DNA of 64,000 nt from a virus: positions 1 to 64,000 of the IMG/VR virus record IMGVR_UViG_3300032093_000099, one strand, 5' to 3'. Below, piece after piece: positions 1 to 8,336 of the stretch; positions within the stretch are counted from its first letter, which is position 1; the number at the start of each line of letters is the position of its first letter. A model generated the notes under the pieces. It searched no databases, was not told the DNA's origin, and saw only the letters and a list, made by a program, of their open reading frames with translations. The position numbers were made by a program, and so were the translations under genes.

Positions 1-1
1 A

Positions 2-277
2 TACATTACACCAGAGAAAAAGTCGACTGTAGATCCACGTCTCGCTGATTTCGAAAAGAGAACGCAGGCCACGAAACCGGATCCGTCAAAAGGTAAGAAT
101 GCTCCTGCTCTTCCTCCAAACCTCGCAGACTTCGGTGACCAAGAGATCACGCTCGTCAATGGTAAGTTGGTTCTTGGTGGTGCTGTTAGTGCTTCGGGAT
201 TTGATTCTCAAGATCCGGTGTCTAAGAGTGAATTTGTCGCTAAGATGATTAAGCAAAGATTAAGAAACAACACATAA
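2..277 (+). CDS. C-terminal end of an unidentified protein (5' truncated)
   Basis: An open frame enters from the left edge and stops at TAA 275-277, giving the last 91 residues of a protein whose start lies outside the window. The visible part is hydrophilic and Pro/Lys-rich. It holds two similar 'LADF' segments (LADFEKRT and LADFGDQE) about 30 residues apart and ends in a basic Lys/Arg stretch. No domain is recognised. It lies 10 bases before the hub-like gene in the same direction, so a baseplate or tail role is likely from context only. Confidence 0.6.
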   Translation, partial: YITPEKKSTVDPRLADFEKRTQATKPDPSKGKNAPALPPNLADFGDQEITLVNGKLVLGGAVSASGFDSQDPVSKSEFVAKMIKQRLRNNT

Positions 278-287
278 AACAGAATAC

Positions 288-1805
288 ATGGCATCTGATG
301 AAAAAACCATCATACGTTCGCTTCTTAAGCCAAAGATCGTCTTAGACGAGCTATCCCTCGCTGATGTTTTTTCTTCAACGTCTGATAAGATTCCTCAAAA
401 CAAGCCAAAAGAAGTCACGGGTCATCAAGAGCAGAATAGCGTAGGTACCGACTACCCAATGGTCGCAATCAACAACTACACTATCAGCTTAGAAGAACTC
501 GATACATTTAGGATCGACTGCACAGGTTTCTTACCTAAGCTGTTTTTGGCTTTTGATCTCGTTAACTCAACTGCGTTTAAGTCGCAAGCAATGCCGAAAG
601 ACGGTGACATAGTCAATGTCTTTATTCGTGCTAAGAACGATGTGTTCAAACCAGTGAGGAATGATTATGTAATCACATCAGTGGACATCGGAAAAGGAGG
701 CGAAGAAGGAGCAGGAGCTTCGGTCGTGATTCAAGGAGAACTTTTTATCCCGCACATTCGCGACGAGGTCGTCAAGTCTTACACAGGCAATTCTTTCGAT
801 GTAATACAACTAATAGCAAAAGAGCTCAACTTAGGTTTCGCGACGAATGAGACATCTACTGTTGATTCTATGAATTGGGTGTGCCCTGGTGATAGCATGT
901 ACAATTTCATAAATCACATAGCTGATCATGCTTGGAAATCTCCTAAAGATTTTTACAAAGTCTACATAGATGTTTACTACCATTTGAACTTCATAAACGT
1001 AAACAATCAATTCGAAGGAGACAGCCAACTCCCAGCGGCTATCTTGGATTCAACTCTTGTGAAAGAATACTATCCCAATGACTTGAAGGACGCCAAGTCA
1101 GGACAGGTAACTCTTCCAAAAATGCTGTCAAACTTGACGGATCTGCAGAACACAAACTTTTTTGTGAAACAACATCAGATCGTCAACAACAGCTCCGAAG
1201 TCGCTAAGAAGTGGGGGTATAAAACACACGTCCAGTTCTTTGACCAAAAGAGCCTAAAGTACTGGGACCTATACATAGATCCTCTTACAACCACAGACGC
1301 AGAAAAAGACAAGATCATTCTTAAAGGACGTACGTTTCCAAAAGGAAGTACCGCAGCGGGCGCTCCATCACAGTTAGACTATTGGAAGACGCAGAACAAG
1401 AAGATGTGGTTGGGTGTCCAATCAAAGAACGTACACGACAAATATCTTTTTTCCGAAGTACACAACAAAAGAAACCGCGAAGAACTCACAAAGCTCTTCA
1501 TAAAAGTAGACCTGCCAAGGTGGAATCCAAACGTCGCAAACGGTGAAAAGCTGCCGCTTCTGATGCAGAACATAACTGATGATACCAAAAGAAGACTTGA
1601 CGCGACCGGTGACGTTGCTGATGCAGAACCGAACAAGAATTACCCCACCGTAGACCAGTTTTACACCGGTTTTTATATGACAGACGGAATGATATTTAGT
1701 TTTGACCGCATAGGCCCGGGTGGATCATATTCTAACGGAGGTTCCAATCGTCCAGATTTTTATCAAACGCTCTTTCTTAGAAGGCGTGAATGGCCGGCGC
1801 CTTAA
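288..1805 (+). CDS. Putative baseplate hub protein (gp27/gpD-like)
   Basis: A 505-residue protein with no signal peptide or membrane segment. A region at about residues 180-240 reads as a 'short β, Asn-Trp, GDS..NFI..I' element (MNWVCPGDSMYNFINHIADH). Such elements occur in hub proteins of contractile tails (T4 gp27, P2 gpD), where a binding-groove domain is followed by a mixed β domain. The operon context supports this: a spike protein lies two genes downstream and the gp25 and gp6 wedge genes follow. The hub would form the ring that holds the spike and joins tube to baseplate. The assignment is from context and weak pattern, not strong motif identity. No Shine-Dalgarno is seen before the ATG. 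Confidence 0.45.
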   Translation: MASDEKTIIRSLLKPKIVLDELSLADVFSSTSDKIPQNKPKEVTGHQEQNSVGTDYPMVAINNYTISLEELDTFRIDCTGFLPKLFLAFDLVNSTAFKSQAMPKDGDIVNVFIRAKNDVFKPVRNDYVITSVDIGKGGEEGAGASVVIQGELFIPHIRDEVVKSYTGNSFDVIQLIAKELNLGFATNETSTVDSMNWVCPGDSMYNFINHIADHAWKSPKDFYKVYIDVYYHLNFINVNNQFEGDSQLPAAILDSTLVKEYYPNDLKDAKSGQVTLPKMLSNLTDLQNTNFFVKQHQIVNNSSEVAKKWGYKTHVQFFDQKSLKYWDLYIDPLTTTDAEKDKIILKGRTFPKGSTAAGAPSQLDYWKTQNKKMWLGVQSKNVHDKYLFSEVHNKRNREELTKLFIKVDLPRWNPNVANGEKLPLLMQNITDDTKRRLDATGDVADAEPNKNYPTVDQFYTGFYMTDGMIFSFDRIGPGGSYSNGGSNRPDFYQTLFLRRREWPAP

Positions 1806-1820
1806 ATATATACATAGATC

Positions 1821-3317
1821 ATGAAATACGCGGATTCCATAACCAAAAACTTCTTGTCATACGGGCAGGCCAGGATACAACCTACGGGTGGTCCTATACT
1901 TGAGTGGCAAGACCCGACTTACTTAGGATTCCAGTGGAGGATAATCAACACACAGGACTATAGCGGAGACAAAGATTTGGACTACTATCCGCAAGGTCTT
2001 TTCTTGCCAGACGAAGATACCGACTCTGCTGTCAGTTACTTTGTGAGAACGAACCAAGAATCTAGGGCAGAAATGATCCGTGAATTCAAAAAAGGTTTCT
2101 TAACCCTTCTTAAAGAAGCTCCTTGGTACTTTACCAAAGTGACAGGCTTGGGAGATATCTGGAAGATTACACCAGGTAATTCTTTCCGTGGAAAAGAGAA
2201 AAAGATAACGATAGAAACCGAAGAGGCGATCGACCTTAAGATTACTTACTTAATGGACTTATATCGCAAGGCAGTTTTTGACTCAGGGTGGATGAGATAC
2301 GCTCTGCCCGAAAACCAAAGAATGTTTGCGATGGAGTTGGTCGTCGCAGAAGTAAGACCGATGCAGACTTCTTTGCAGTCTTGGATCGACTTAAACGCTG
2401 GAACTTCTGACCCGGGCATCATCCTGAGCGATGTAGGTGGTATCTTTCAAGCGGCTGGAAATTTGGCAAACGGAATAGCAGAAGGAGGAGCTAGTCTTGG
2501 AACAGCTGCCAAAAGCGCAGCCCTCTCTGCAGTCGCTGGGAAGGTAGGCTTAAGAGCTCCTTGGTCTACAACTACATTCTTGTCTTTCAGATTCGACCTC
2601 TGCACATTTGACGTATTCGCTTCTTCGCCAAACTACCTGGAGAGCGTAGGCAAAACAGCGTCAGACAAGGCGATGAACAACATAGTGATCAATACTCCTT
2701 ACATTTCGGAAGTAAACTCATACGGTCTTTTGGGTGCTGTCCTAAAAGACTCATACTACGCGTCCGATTACTTATATGACATCAAAGACTTAAGCCAACA
2801 ATCAAGAACTATCAGCGATACATTAGGCGGTAAGTCATTTACATCAACAGTCGAACTTGCTTTGAGAGGTCTGGCCGACCGTGTTGCTTCTTCATTGGGG
2901 CTAGAAAATGTTTACAGCTTTTCTGCATCTACGATAGCAAACTCAATCCAAGGCCTGGCGAACAATCCTATCGGCACAGCGGGAAATCTTCTACAGCAAT
3001 TCTCCGCTCAGGGCGGTGTGACACCGGAGCAACTCGGCAACATAGGGCTGACCGGTGAAGAAGTCAAATTGATATCCGAGTTTTTAGGTAACGCTCTTCC
3101 TACGTTGGGGCCAAGCGGCCTTGTCGTTGACGACATGGGAAAAGCAGTCGAAGATGAAATAAACACCAACCAAAACCTGGTAAGAGGATCGATAGGCAGA
3201 ACCGTTGAAGATGATCAAATAAACAATCCAAATTTAATCGTCGGCAACTTGCCTAAAGGAATACTCTCAGGACCGTCAATCGTCAAAGCTCGTTTAGGTA
3301 ACGTATACAAACAATAA
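1821..3317 (+). CDS. Baseplate/tail structural protein, function unassigned
   Basis: A 498-residue protein. The N-terminal 170 residues are rich in aromatic residues and include a well-formed helix-rich stretch (EMIREFKKGFLTLLKEAPWY). The middle (about 205-240) is Gly/Ala-rich and the C-terminal third is Gly/Asn-rich with low complexity. The gene sits between the hub-like and spike genes and its stop overlaps the spike ATG by one base (TAATG). It could be a hub-associated or tube-initiator protein (T4 gp48/gp54-like role), but no family signature is seen. A TATATACATAG stretch lies in the 15-base gap before the start. Confidence 0.5.
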   Translation: MKYADSITKNFLSYGQARIQPTGGPILEWQDPTYLGFQWRIINTQDYSGDKDLDYYPQGLFLPDEDTDSAVSYFVRTNQESRAEMIREFKKGFLTLLKEAPWYFTKVTGLGDIWKITPGNSFRGKEKKITIETEEAIDLKITYLMDLYRKAVFDSGWMRYALPENQRMFAMELVVAEVRPMQTSLQSWIDLNAGTSDPGIILSDVGGIFQAAGNLANGIAEGGASLGTAAKSAALSAVAGKVGLRAPWSTTTFLSFRFDLCTFDVFASSPNYLESVGKTASDKAMNNIVINTPYISEVNSYGLLGAVLKDSYYASDYLYDIKDLSQQSRTISDTLGGKSFTSTVELALRGLADRVASSLGLENVYSFSASTIANSIQGLANNPIGTAGNLLQQFSAQGGVTPEQLGNIGLTGEEVKLISEFLGNALPTLGPSGLVVDDMGKAVEDEINTNQNLVRGSIGRTVEDDQINNPNLIVGNLPKGILSGPSIVKARLGNVYKQ

Positions 3318-4099
3318 TGAAATCGTTTAGCAAAGAAGAACTTATAGGAAAATTCTTTATCGGCGAGGTACTCGATGCCAACGATCCGGACAAAGAAGGC
3401 CGTTGTAAAATCAAGATATTTGGACTGTTCAATTCCGAAGACCCTGTTATCGAGAACGGAAAACCGACAGGACAGATCACAAAGGTAGAAATTCCGTTGG
3501 AACAAATTCCGTGGGCCAACCCAGCAAACGGGAAGTTTTTCGCTGGAGGCGAGACCAAAGGGTTCGGTGACATATCAATTCCAAAAGTAGGGACTATCGT
3601 CAAAGTCGTATTCCCGACCGGAGATCTCTACGCTCCTGAGTGGTCTTTCATCCAGAACTTAAACGTCCAAGCAGTCGAAGAAATACAAGACAGCTACGAA
3701 GGATCACACATCATGCTCTACGATAACGATGAGCAAGTCAAGGTATTCTATACGCCCGGCAAAGGTTTCAACATATTTCACAAGGACTCACAGGTAATCA
3801 TAAACCCTGATTCCAGCATTACGATCCAACACAAAGACACGGAGAGCATCATCGAGCTCGTCGGCAACACTATCAACATAGTGTCGACAAGTCAAGTCAA
3901 TGTCACAACCGAAAAAGCGGTCATTGATGCGCAGACCATTGAACTTGGCGAAGGAGCAACCGAAGCAGTCATCAAAGGTGACGCATTCAAAAAATACTTT
4001 GATGGGCACACTCACATTGGAAACTTAGGTGCGCCCACGAGTCCTCCTATAGAACCAATGCGAACAACAACACTAAGCACAATCACAAAAACCAAATAA
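3317..4099 (+). CDS. Baseplate central spike (gp5/gpV-like), without lysozyme domain
   Basis: A 260-residue spike. An N-terminal OB-fold-like part (about 10-125, from 'IGKFFIGEVLDANDPDKEGR' onward) is followed by a β-rich section of short alternating strands (about 130-215) typical of a triple-stranded β-helix needle. It ends in the conserved 'DGHTHIGNLGAPTSPP' tail seen in gpV/gp5-type spikes. T4 gp5 carries a lysozyme domain between OB fold and helix; none is present here, so wall digestion must be supplied by another protein. The spike sits on the hub and pierces the outer membrane. It is coupled to the upstream gene by a TAATG overlap. Confidence 0.8.
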   Translation: MKSFSKEELIGKFFIGEVLDANDPDKEGRCKIKIFGLFNSEDPVIENGKPTGQITKVEIPLEQIPWANPANGKFFAGGETKGFGDISIPKVGTIVKVVFPTGDLYAPEWSFIQNLNVQAVEEIQDSYEGSHIMLYDNDEQVKVFYTPGKGFNIFHKDSQVIINPDSSITIQHKDTESIIELVGNTINIVSTSQVNVTTEKAVIDAQTIELGEGATEAVIKGDAFKKYFDGHTHIGNLGAPTSPPIEPMRTTTLSTITKTK

Positions 4100-4101
4100 A
4101 C

Positions 4102-4419
4102 ATGCCACTAGTACCACAGACATTGAACGCAGCTCTTGAACAAGCATTTGACAAAGCAATGTTTGTTTTTGCTGAAACTATTGCAAATTCACCAACAGGA
4201 ACTAATGTTGCTGATAAAGCAAGACAAGCAGCGGCAAAAACTTTCGCGTCATTAGCCACTCCAGCAATCGACACGTACATAAAGTCAGCCACTGTGCAAG
4301 TCACCATACCATCGGGTTTGGTAACGCAAGGAGCTTCAACGGCATCTGCGCCAAACTTATTACCTTTGCCAATCTTCGGAATTCCCGGTGACCTAATAAG
4401 TACTGGAGGATTAACATAG
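4102..4419 (+). CDS. Small spike-associated structural protein, unassigned
   Basis: A 105-residue Ala/Thr-rich protein directly after the spike gene. Residues 5-60 look helical. The middle has a 'IDTYIKSATVQV' segment leading to a Pro/Gly-rich C-terminus ending in ISTGGLT. A gene at this position in contractile-tail operons often encodes the spike tip (PAAR, gp5.4), but the Cys/His pattern of PAAR proteins is absent, so no function is claimed. It is the last gene before the AGATATATAG box and the S1-like gene. Confidence 0.5.
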   Translation: MPLVPQTLNAALEQAFDKAMFVFAETIANSPTGTNVADKARQAAAKTFASLATPAIDTYIKSATVQVTIPSGLVTQGASTASAPNLLPLPIFGIPGDLISTGGLT

Positions 4420-4431
4420 AATAATCAATTT

Positions 4432-4441
4432 AGATATATAG
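4432..4441 (+). promoter_or_regulatory. AGATATATAG box, candidate late promoter
   Basis: A perfect copy of the 10-base box found at four intergenic sites in this window, here 20 bases before the ATG of the S1-like gene. It is followed by an A-rich leader with no Shine-Dalgarno. Its spacing resembles a -10-type late element (compare T4 TATAAATA). Promoter function is inferred from recurrence and position. Confidence 0.5.
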
Positions 4442-4461
4442 TTTATAGTAAAACAAAAAAT

Positions 4462-5658
4462 ATGACACCAGAAAAAAAACAAGCACCAGAAATCGATTGG
4501 GACACATTAGGTCTCTCCGGAAGACGCATCATCAACAAGAAACTATCTGACACATACGGAGGTAAAGTTTTTTGTCACGAAGCGTACGCCGAAGACTTAT
4601 GTAAGTTGATGGCAGGAATTCAAGTCTTCAACAAAGAACTTCAGGAAGGCATGATCATGAAGATGATCGACATCCACAAAGTATCGGAAAAAGAAATGAC
4701 GATTACTTTGGAAGGTCTTGCAGACGCTGTGATCAAGCTCGACGGCGAGAAGAAATTCTACGCTATGCTCGGACTTACACAAGACGAGTTCATCGACAAC
4801 GTAAAAGACGAGAACTGGAGAAAATCTTTCATAAACCAAGGTTACCACGTCAAGATCGAAGGTACATCGCCATACAATCGTGCTTCACTATATGCAGGCC
4901 AGACCGAAAAGATACGAAACGAATTCATGGCACAGATCACTGAAAATACTTCTGCTTACTACGGAACAATCACCGGTAAGAACCACGGAGGATTCATCAT
5001 CAGTGTGCAAGGAATCGACGGATTCTTACCTGGATCTCTTGCTGCTACAAACATCGTAAGAGACTTTGATGAAATGATAGGAAAAGAAATTCCGGTGATG
5101 GTCGAAGATTACTTAAGAGAAAGTTCGACTTTCGTATTCTCTTACAAGAAGTACATCTCTAAGATACTTCCTCAGAAGATCGAAGAGCTTGACCGCGATA
5201 AGCAATACACAGGGACTGTTACTGGAGCTGCTAAGTACGGCATATTCATAGAGTTTGATGATATCTTTACTGGTCTTATTCACGCCAGCAAGATGACCCC
5301 TGAACTCAAAGAACAGTTCAAAAACAATGAAATCAAACCAGGCACGCCGATTACTTTCTGGATCAAAGAAATCACGCCTGACAAGAAAATCATTCTTACC
5401 GACGAAGATCCTTCGATTCGTCAGAAGGAAATCGCCGACTTTAGAGATTCCAGCTTAGGTGCCGTCAAAGGCGGTGAAGTTATCTCGGTGCAGCCTTTCG
5501 GAACATTGGTCCGTCTGCAGAAAGATATCGTAGGAATGATTTCGCAAAAAGAAATTAAGAATAAGAAGAAAAAATACAGCGTCGGAGACAAGGTCATGGT
5601 AACAGTTGATCGTGTTCACAACGACAAAATTTATCTGACTATTCCCAACGAAGCATAA
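4462..5658 (+). CDS. S1-like RNA-binding protein with three S1 domains
   Basis: A 398-residue protein with three S1/OB repeats at about residues 165-228 ('YYGTITGKNHGGFII'), 249-314 ('YTGTVTGAAKYGIFIEF' then 'GLIHASKM') and 334-396 ('AVKGGEVISVQPFGTLVRL'). An unassigned helical N-terminal region of about 150 residues precedes them. S1 domains bind single-stranded RNA; ribosomal protein S1 (often six repeats) helps the ribosome load mRNAs that lack strong Shine-Dalgarno sequences. Nearly all starts in this window lack one, so a role in favouring phage mRNAs is plausible but inferred. The gene is preceded by an AGATATATAG box and followed 14 bases later by the amidoligase gene. Confidence 0.85.
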   Translation: MTPEKKQAPEIDWDTLGLSGRRIINKKLSDTYGGKVFCHEAYAEDLCKLMAGIQVFNKELQEGMIMKMIDIHKVSEKEMTITLEGLADAVIKLDGEKKFYAMLGLTQDEFIDNVKDENWRKSFINQGYHVKIEGTSPYNRASLYAGQTEKIRNEFMAQITENTSAYYGTITGKNHGGFIISVQGIDGFLPGSLAATNIVRDFDEMIGKEIPVMVEDYLRESSTFVFSYKKYISKILPQKIEELDRDKQYTGTVTGAAKYGIFIEFDDIFTGLIHASKMTPELKEQFKNNEIKPGTPITFWIKEITPDKKIILTDEDPSIRQKEIADFRDSSLGAVKGGEVISVQPFGTLVRLQKDIVGMISQKEIKNKKKKYSVGDKVMVTVDRVHNDKIYLTIPNEA

Positions 5659-5672
5659 AATAACTCCCGGTA

Positions 5673-7091
5673 ATGAAAACCAAGAAGGTTTACACAAAGA
5701 CAGAGATTCTCGACTCTGCTAAGATTGGAATAGAATTTGAGTTCTATTCTTCAATGGAAGTGGTCGAGACTGCAAGAGCGATCGCCAAAGTCCTAAAGAA
5801 TAGGATCGTGGTGCCAATGGCTCTGAGCAACATTCAAGAGCCCAAACCTCTCTATCACTCGCCGGTACAGCCTTCGGCATCGGTATTCAAATTGGAGCCA
5901 GACTACTCAGGCGGTAAGAAAATGTGTGAGTTGGTCACCGGTCCTATGCCTTATTCCGATGCAAGAAACACTATCATCAAGGTTTTTGAATGGATTCAAT
6001 CAAATGGTTACACTACCGACAGATGCTCTATTCACGCAAACATAAGTTTAGATCCCAATAAGATTCCTACCAGAGTCGAGATCCCTATGATGAACATAGT
6101 CAAATTCATCTTAGGATTCGACGAAGAACGAGTTTACGATGTATTCCCCAAGAGAAAAGATTCTGTGTACGCAAGAAGCATTAAAGAACTTCACCCGAAC
6201 GCAGTCATATTCTATACTCCAACTACTGACATTAGTCGCAATGTTTTGGAAGTGCCCGATGAAAAGTATTACGGCGTAAACTTCTTGAAAGCCGAAAAAG
6301 GCTATTTGGAATATCGTTACATGGGCGGAGAGAACTACGAGAGAAAGACGAAGAAAATCCTAGATCTTATCGATTACTTTATCCTAAACCTTTACGAAGT
6401 ACTAAACTTCGACGGCAACTTTAGCGCAGGTGATCGTACCTACTTTAAGAAGCTCATGGAAAAGCAACAGAAACTTTATGAAGGATTCGTAAAGTACTCT
6501 ACGTTCAAGAAAAACTTCCCAGATGTAGAAGTAGGTGTTGACATGAGAAACGACGAACAGATATTGGAAGCATATTGGCACGTCATCAAAGATCAGATAT
6601 TCAAAATCATGATGACCAGCGGAATCACAAAGGGCATCTTTAACTTCGACACCGATGTTTCAGTCTTGCAAGTCAGAGACACTAAGATCAAAAACTGCGT
6701 CGCAAGAGATGTTGAGTTTGTAGAATGCGAGCTCGAAGGTGTATTTGAAAGATGTACTTTTTACGGTTGTACGATTAAGAATTCTAGAGTTGCTGAATGC
6801 AAGCCGGTCAAAGAAAACAAATTCATATCTTGCAAAGTTGCCGAATCACCGCTTCACATATCAAACGTCTGTGACGATTGTTTCATCGAGAACAAAAGAT
6901 TCCCTATCAACTGTTCAGTGATCGGTGGAGTTATTCGTAACGGTGAAATTGGAAAACTCGCAAAAGTTTCCAAAGAAACTATGGTCGTCGAACTTATCGA
7001 ACCTTCTGAATCTCCGGGAAGCTTTAAAGATCCTGAGAAAGGTGGAAGAGATAAAGACAAAGACGAAAAGAAAAAAGACGAAAAGAAATAG
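5673..7091 (+). CDS. Amidoligase-family enzyme with C-terminal Cys-rich β-helix-like domain
   Basis: A 472-residue protein. The first about 240 residues carry the signature of the putative amidoligase family (glutamine-synthetase/COOH-NH2 ligase fold): 'KIGIEFEF' (18-24), an acidic 'CELVTGP' (85-91), 'CSIHANIS' (118-125) and 'YLEYRYMGG' (211-219). These ATP-dependent enzymes are predicted to form amide bonds on peptides or amino groups. Residues about 330-425 form short repeats with Cys/Val/Phe at regular spacing ('NCVARDVEFVECELEGVFER'), like a pentapeptide or right-handed β-helix. The tail from about 447 is a Lys/Asp/Glu-rich linker. The substrate is unknown; a virion or cell-wall peptide is possible. 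Its place inside the baseplate operon is unusual. Confidence 0.75.
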   Translation: MKTKKVYTKTEILDSAKIGIEFEFYSSMEVVETARAIAKVLKNRIVVPMALSNIQEPKPLYHSPVQPSASVFKLEPDYSGGKKMCELVTGPMPYSDARNTIIKVFEWIQSNGYTTDRCSIHANISLDPNKIPTRVEIPMMNIVKFILGFDEERVYDVFPKRKDSVYARSIKELHPNAVIFYTPTTDISRNVLEVPDEKYYGVNFLKAEKGYLEYRYMGGENYERKTKKILDLIDYFILNLYEVLNFDGNFSAGDRTYFKKLMEKQQKLYEGFVKYSTFKKNFPDVEVGVDMRNDEQILEAYWHVIKDQIFKIMMTSGITKGIFNFDTDVSVLQVRDTKIKNCVARDVEFVECELEGVFERCTFYGCTIKNSRVAECKPVKENKFISCKVAESPLHISNVCDDCFIENKRFPINCSVIGGVIRNGEIGKLAKVSKETMVVELIEPSESPGSFKDPEKGGRDKDKDEKKKDEKK

Positions 7092-7216
7092 TGGCAAGAG
7101 CACGTAAACAAGGCAAGTCCAAGAGAAATCGCGGCAACCAAGTTAAGAGGATCAAATTGATCGAAAACAACCGAGCAATCCTCAATAAACTTAAAGAAGA
7201 ACTAAAAGAAAAGTAA
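7091..7216 (+). CDS. Small basic protein (41 aa), hypothetical
   Basis: A short frame starting with GTG that overlaps the amidoligase stop by one base (TAGTG) and ends 4 bases before the next ATG. It encodes 41 residues: a basic N-terminus (ARARKQGKSKRNRGNQVKR) and an amphipathic helix (NRAILNKLKEELKEK). It fills the only gap in this stretch and its junctions match those of its neighbours, which argues that it is translated. The charge suggests nucleic-acid or acidic-partner binding. No family is recognised. Confidence 0.5.
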   Translation: MARARKQGKSKRNRGNQVKRIKLIENNRAILNKLKEELKEK

Positions 7217-7220
7217 AAAG

Positions 7221-7952
7221 ATGACTCGCGATGAACTAATCCAAATGGTGAACGATGAGATTACCGTCTCGGGTTCTCTTCCGTACTCCATTCCACAGAA
7301 GGAAATGGAGAGGATCATCGGCCAAGCCGAGAACTGGTTCTATGTGAACTACGGCCCTGCGGTAGAAACATCTTACTATGTTCTGCCTAGAAATCTATTT
7401 GCACAGAAAGAATGGAAAGCTACTCGTAGTGTACTACTTCCTGATTGCGTAATTTCAATCCAAGACGTAAGAGACTTTACGGGAGGTGGTATCTTAGGAA
7501 CAGTCGACACGGACTTTTCTGACAACCGTCTTATTGCTTCTGAACTTTTCTTATCACCTTTTCAGTCAGATGACCTGGTCCTAAGGACCGCACAGTATTC
7601 TTACTGGGACTTGACAAAATGTTTTATTCTCGAGAGATACGCGTTTGACTTTAACAGAAACACCAAGAGACTTAAGATTCTTGGTAGAGATCCTAAAAGA
7701 AACGTCTATATTCTTACTTACACTAAGATTGAGGACTACAAGCTATATGATGATTGGTTCTTTCAAAGATACATAACAGCACAAGCAAAACTTTCATTGG
7801 GAAGATTACTAGGAACGTTTACGTTCAATCTTCCAGGTGGGATTGCAGTAGATGCTGGAACAATCAAAGAAGAAGGACAGTCAGAGCTTGAAGCGATATT
7901 GCAAAAAATTGACGATGAGAACTCACCAGACTGGTTCTACATCTTCCACTAA
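7221..7952 (+). CDS. Baseplate-region structural protein, unassigned
   Basis: A 243-residue soluble protein rich in Tyr/Trp/Phe. It opens with a helix (TRDELIQMVNDEITVSG) and a second helix around 'QKEMERIIGQAENWFYVNYG', followed by a β-rich middle and a C-terminal helical segment ending in DWFYIFH. It lies 6 bases upstream of the gp25-like gene and so most likely belongs to the baseplate wedge or its attachment. No catalytic motifs are visible. No T4 counterpart is recognised. Confidence 0.5.
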   Translation: MTRDELIQMVNDEITVSGSLPYSIPQKEMERIIGQAENWFYVNYGPAVETSYYVLPRNLFAQKEWKATRSVLLPDCVISIQDVRDFTGGGILGTVDTDFSDNRLIASELFLSPFQSDDLVLRTAQYSYWDLTKCFILERYAFDFNRNTKRLKILGRDPKRNVYILTYTKIEDYKLYDDWFFQRYITAQAKLSLGRLLGTFTFNLPGGIAVDAGTIKEEGQSELEAILQKIDDENSPDWFYIFH

Positions 7953-7958
7953 TATGTC

Positions 7959-8321
7959 ATGCTTAAAGAAATCTACTGTAGAAATGCATCAGATCCCGGA
8001 TTTCTTCCGAGCGTTCTAGAGACAAATTCTCCTTACGAAGCGATTCTTACAAAGATTCGCATGATCATCTTTACAACGCAGGGGGAAGTTCTTGGCGATC
8101 CAGGTTTCGGCTTGAATTTAGAGCAACTACTTTTTGACCTAAACGTAAGCAGTCAAAAGATCAAGGAAAACTTTTACGGTCAACTTTCTTTTTATGCGCC
8201 CGATACAGCCAACATGCCGATCACAATCGAGGTTTCTTTTGCGCAGGGAACGGTAAGAGATATCTGCTACATAGATATATACATAGACGGCAAAAAGTAT
8301 CTTGGCGTCGAAGCAACATAA
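7959..8321 (+). CDS. 25: gp25-like baseplate wedge protein
   Basis: A 120-residue member of the GpW/gp25 baseplate wedge family, whose members are about 110-150 aa. The diagnostic core is 'GEVLGDPGFGLNLEQLLF' (about 46-63), matching the G-E-x-x-x-x-P-x-F-G-x-x-L-x-x-L-L-F pattern. It is followed by a helix and a terminal β-hairpin. gp25 forms the inner wedge with gp6 and gp53 and starts sheath polymerisation. The gene sits directly before the gp6/J-like gene, the normal order in contractile-tail operons. Confidence 0.85.
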   Translation: MLKEIYCRNASDPGFLPSVLETNSPYEAILTKIRMIIFTTQGEVLGDPGFGLNLEQLLFDLNVSSQKIKENFYGQLSFYAPDTANMPITIEVSFAQGTVRDICYIDIYIDGKKYLGVEAT

Positions 8322-8336
8322 AAGACGTAAGCAAGG

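Noticed and set aside
8270-8290. AGATATATAC-like stretch resembling the promoter box
   Set aside because: It lies inside the gp25-like coding region (encoding YIDIYIDG) and differs from the 10-base box in the last base.
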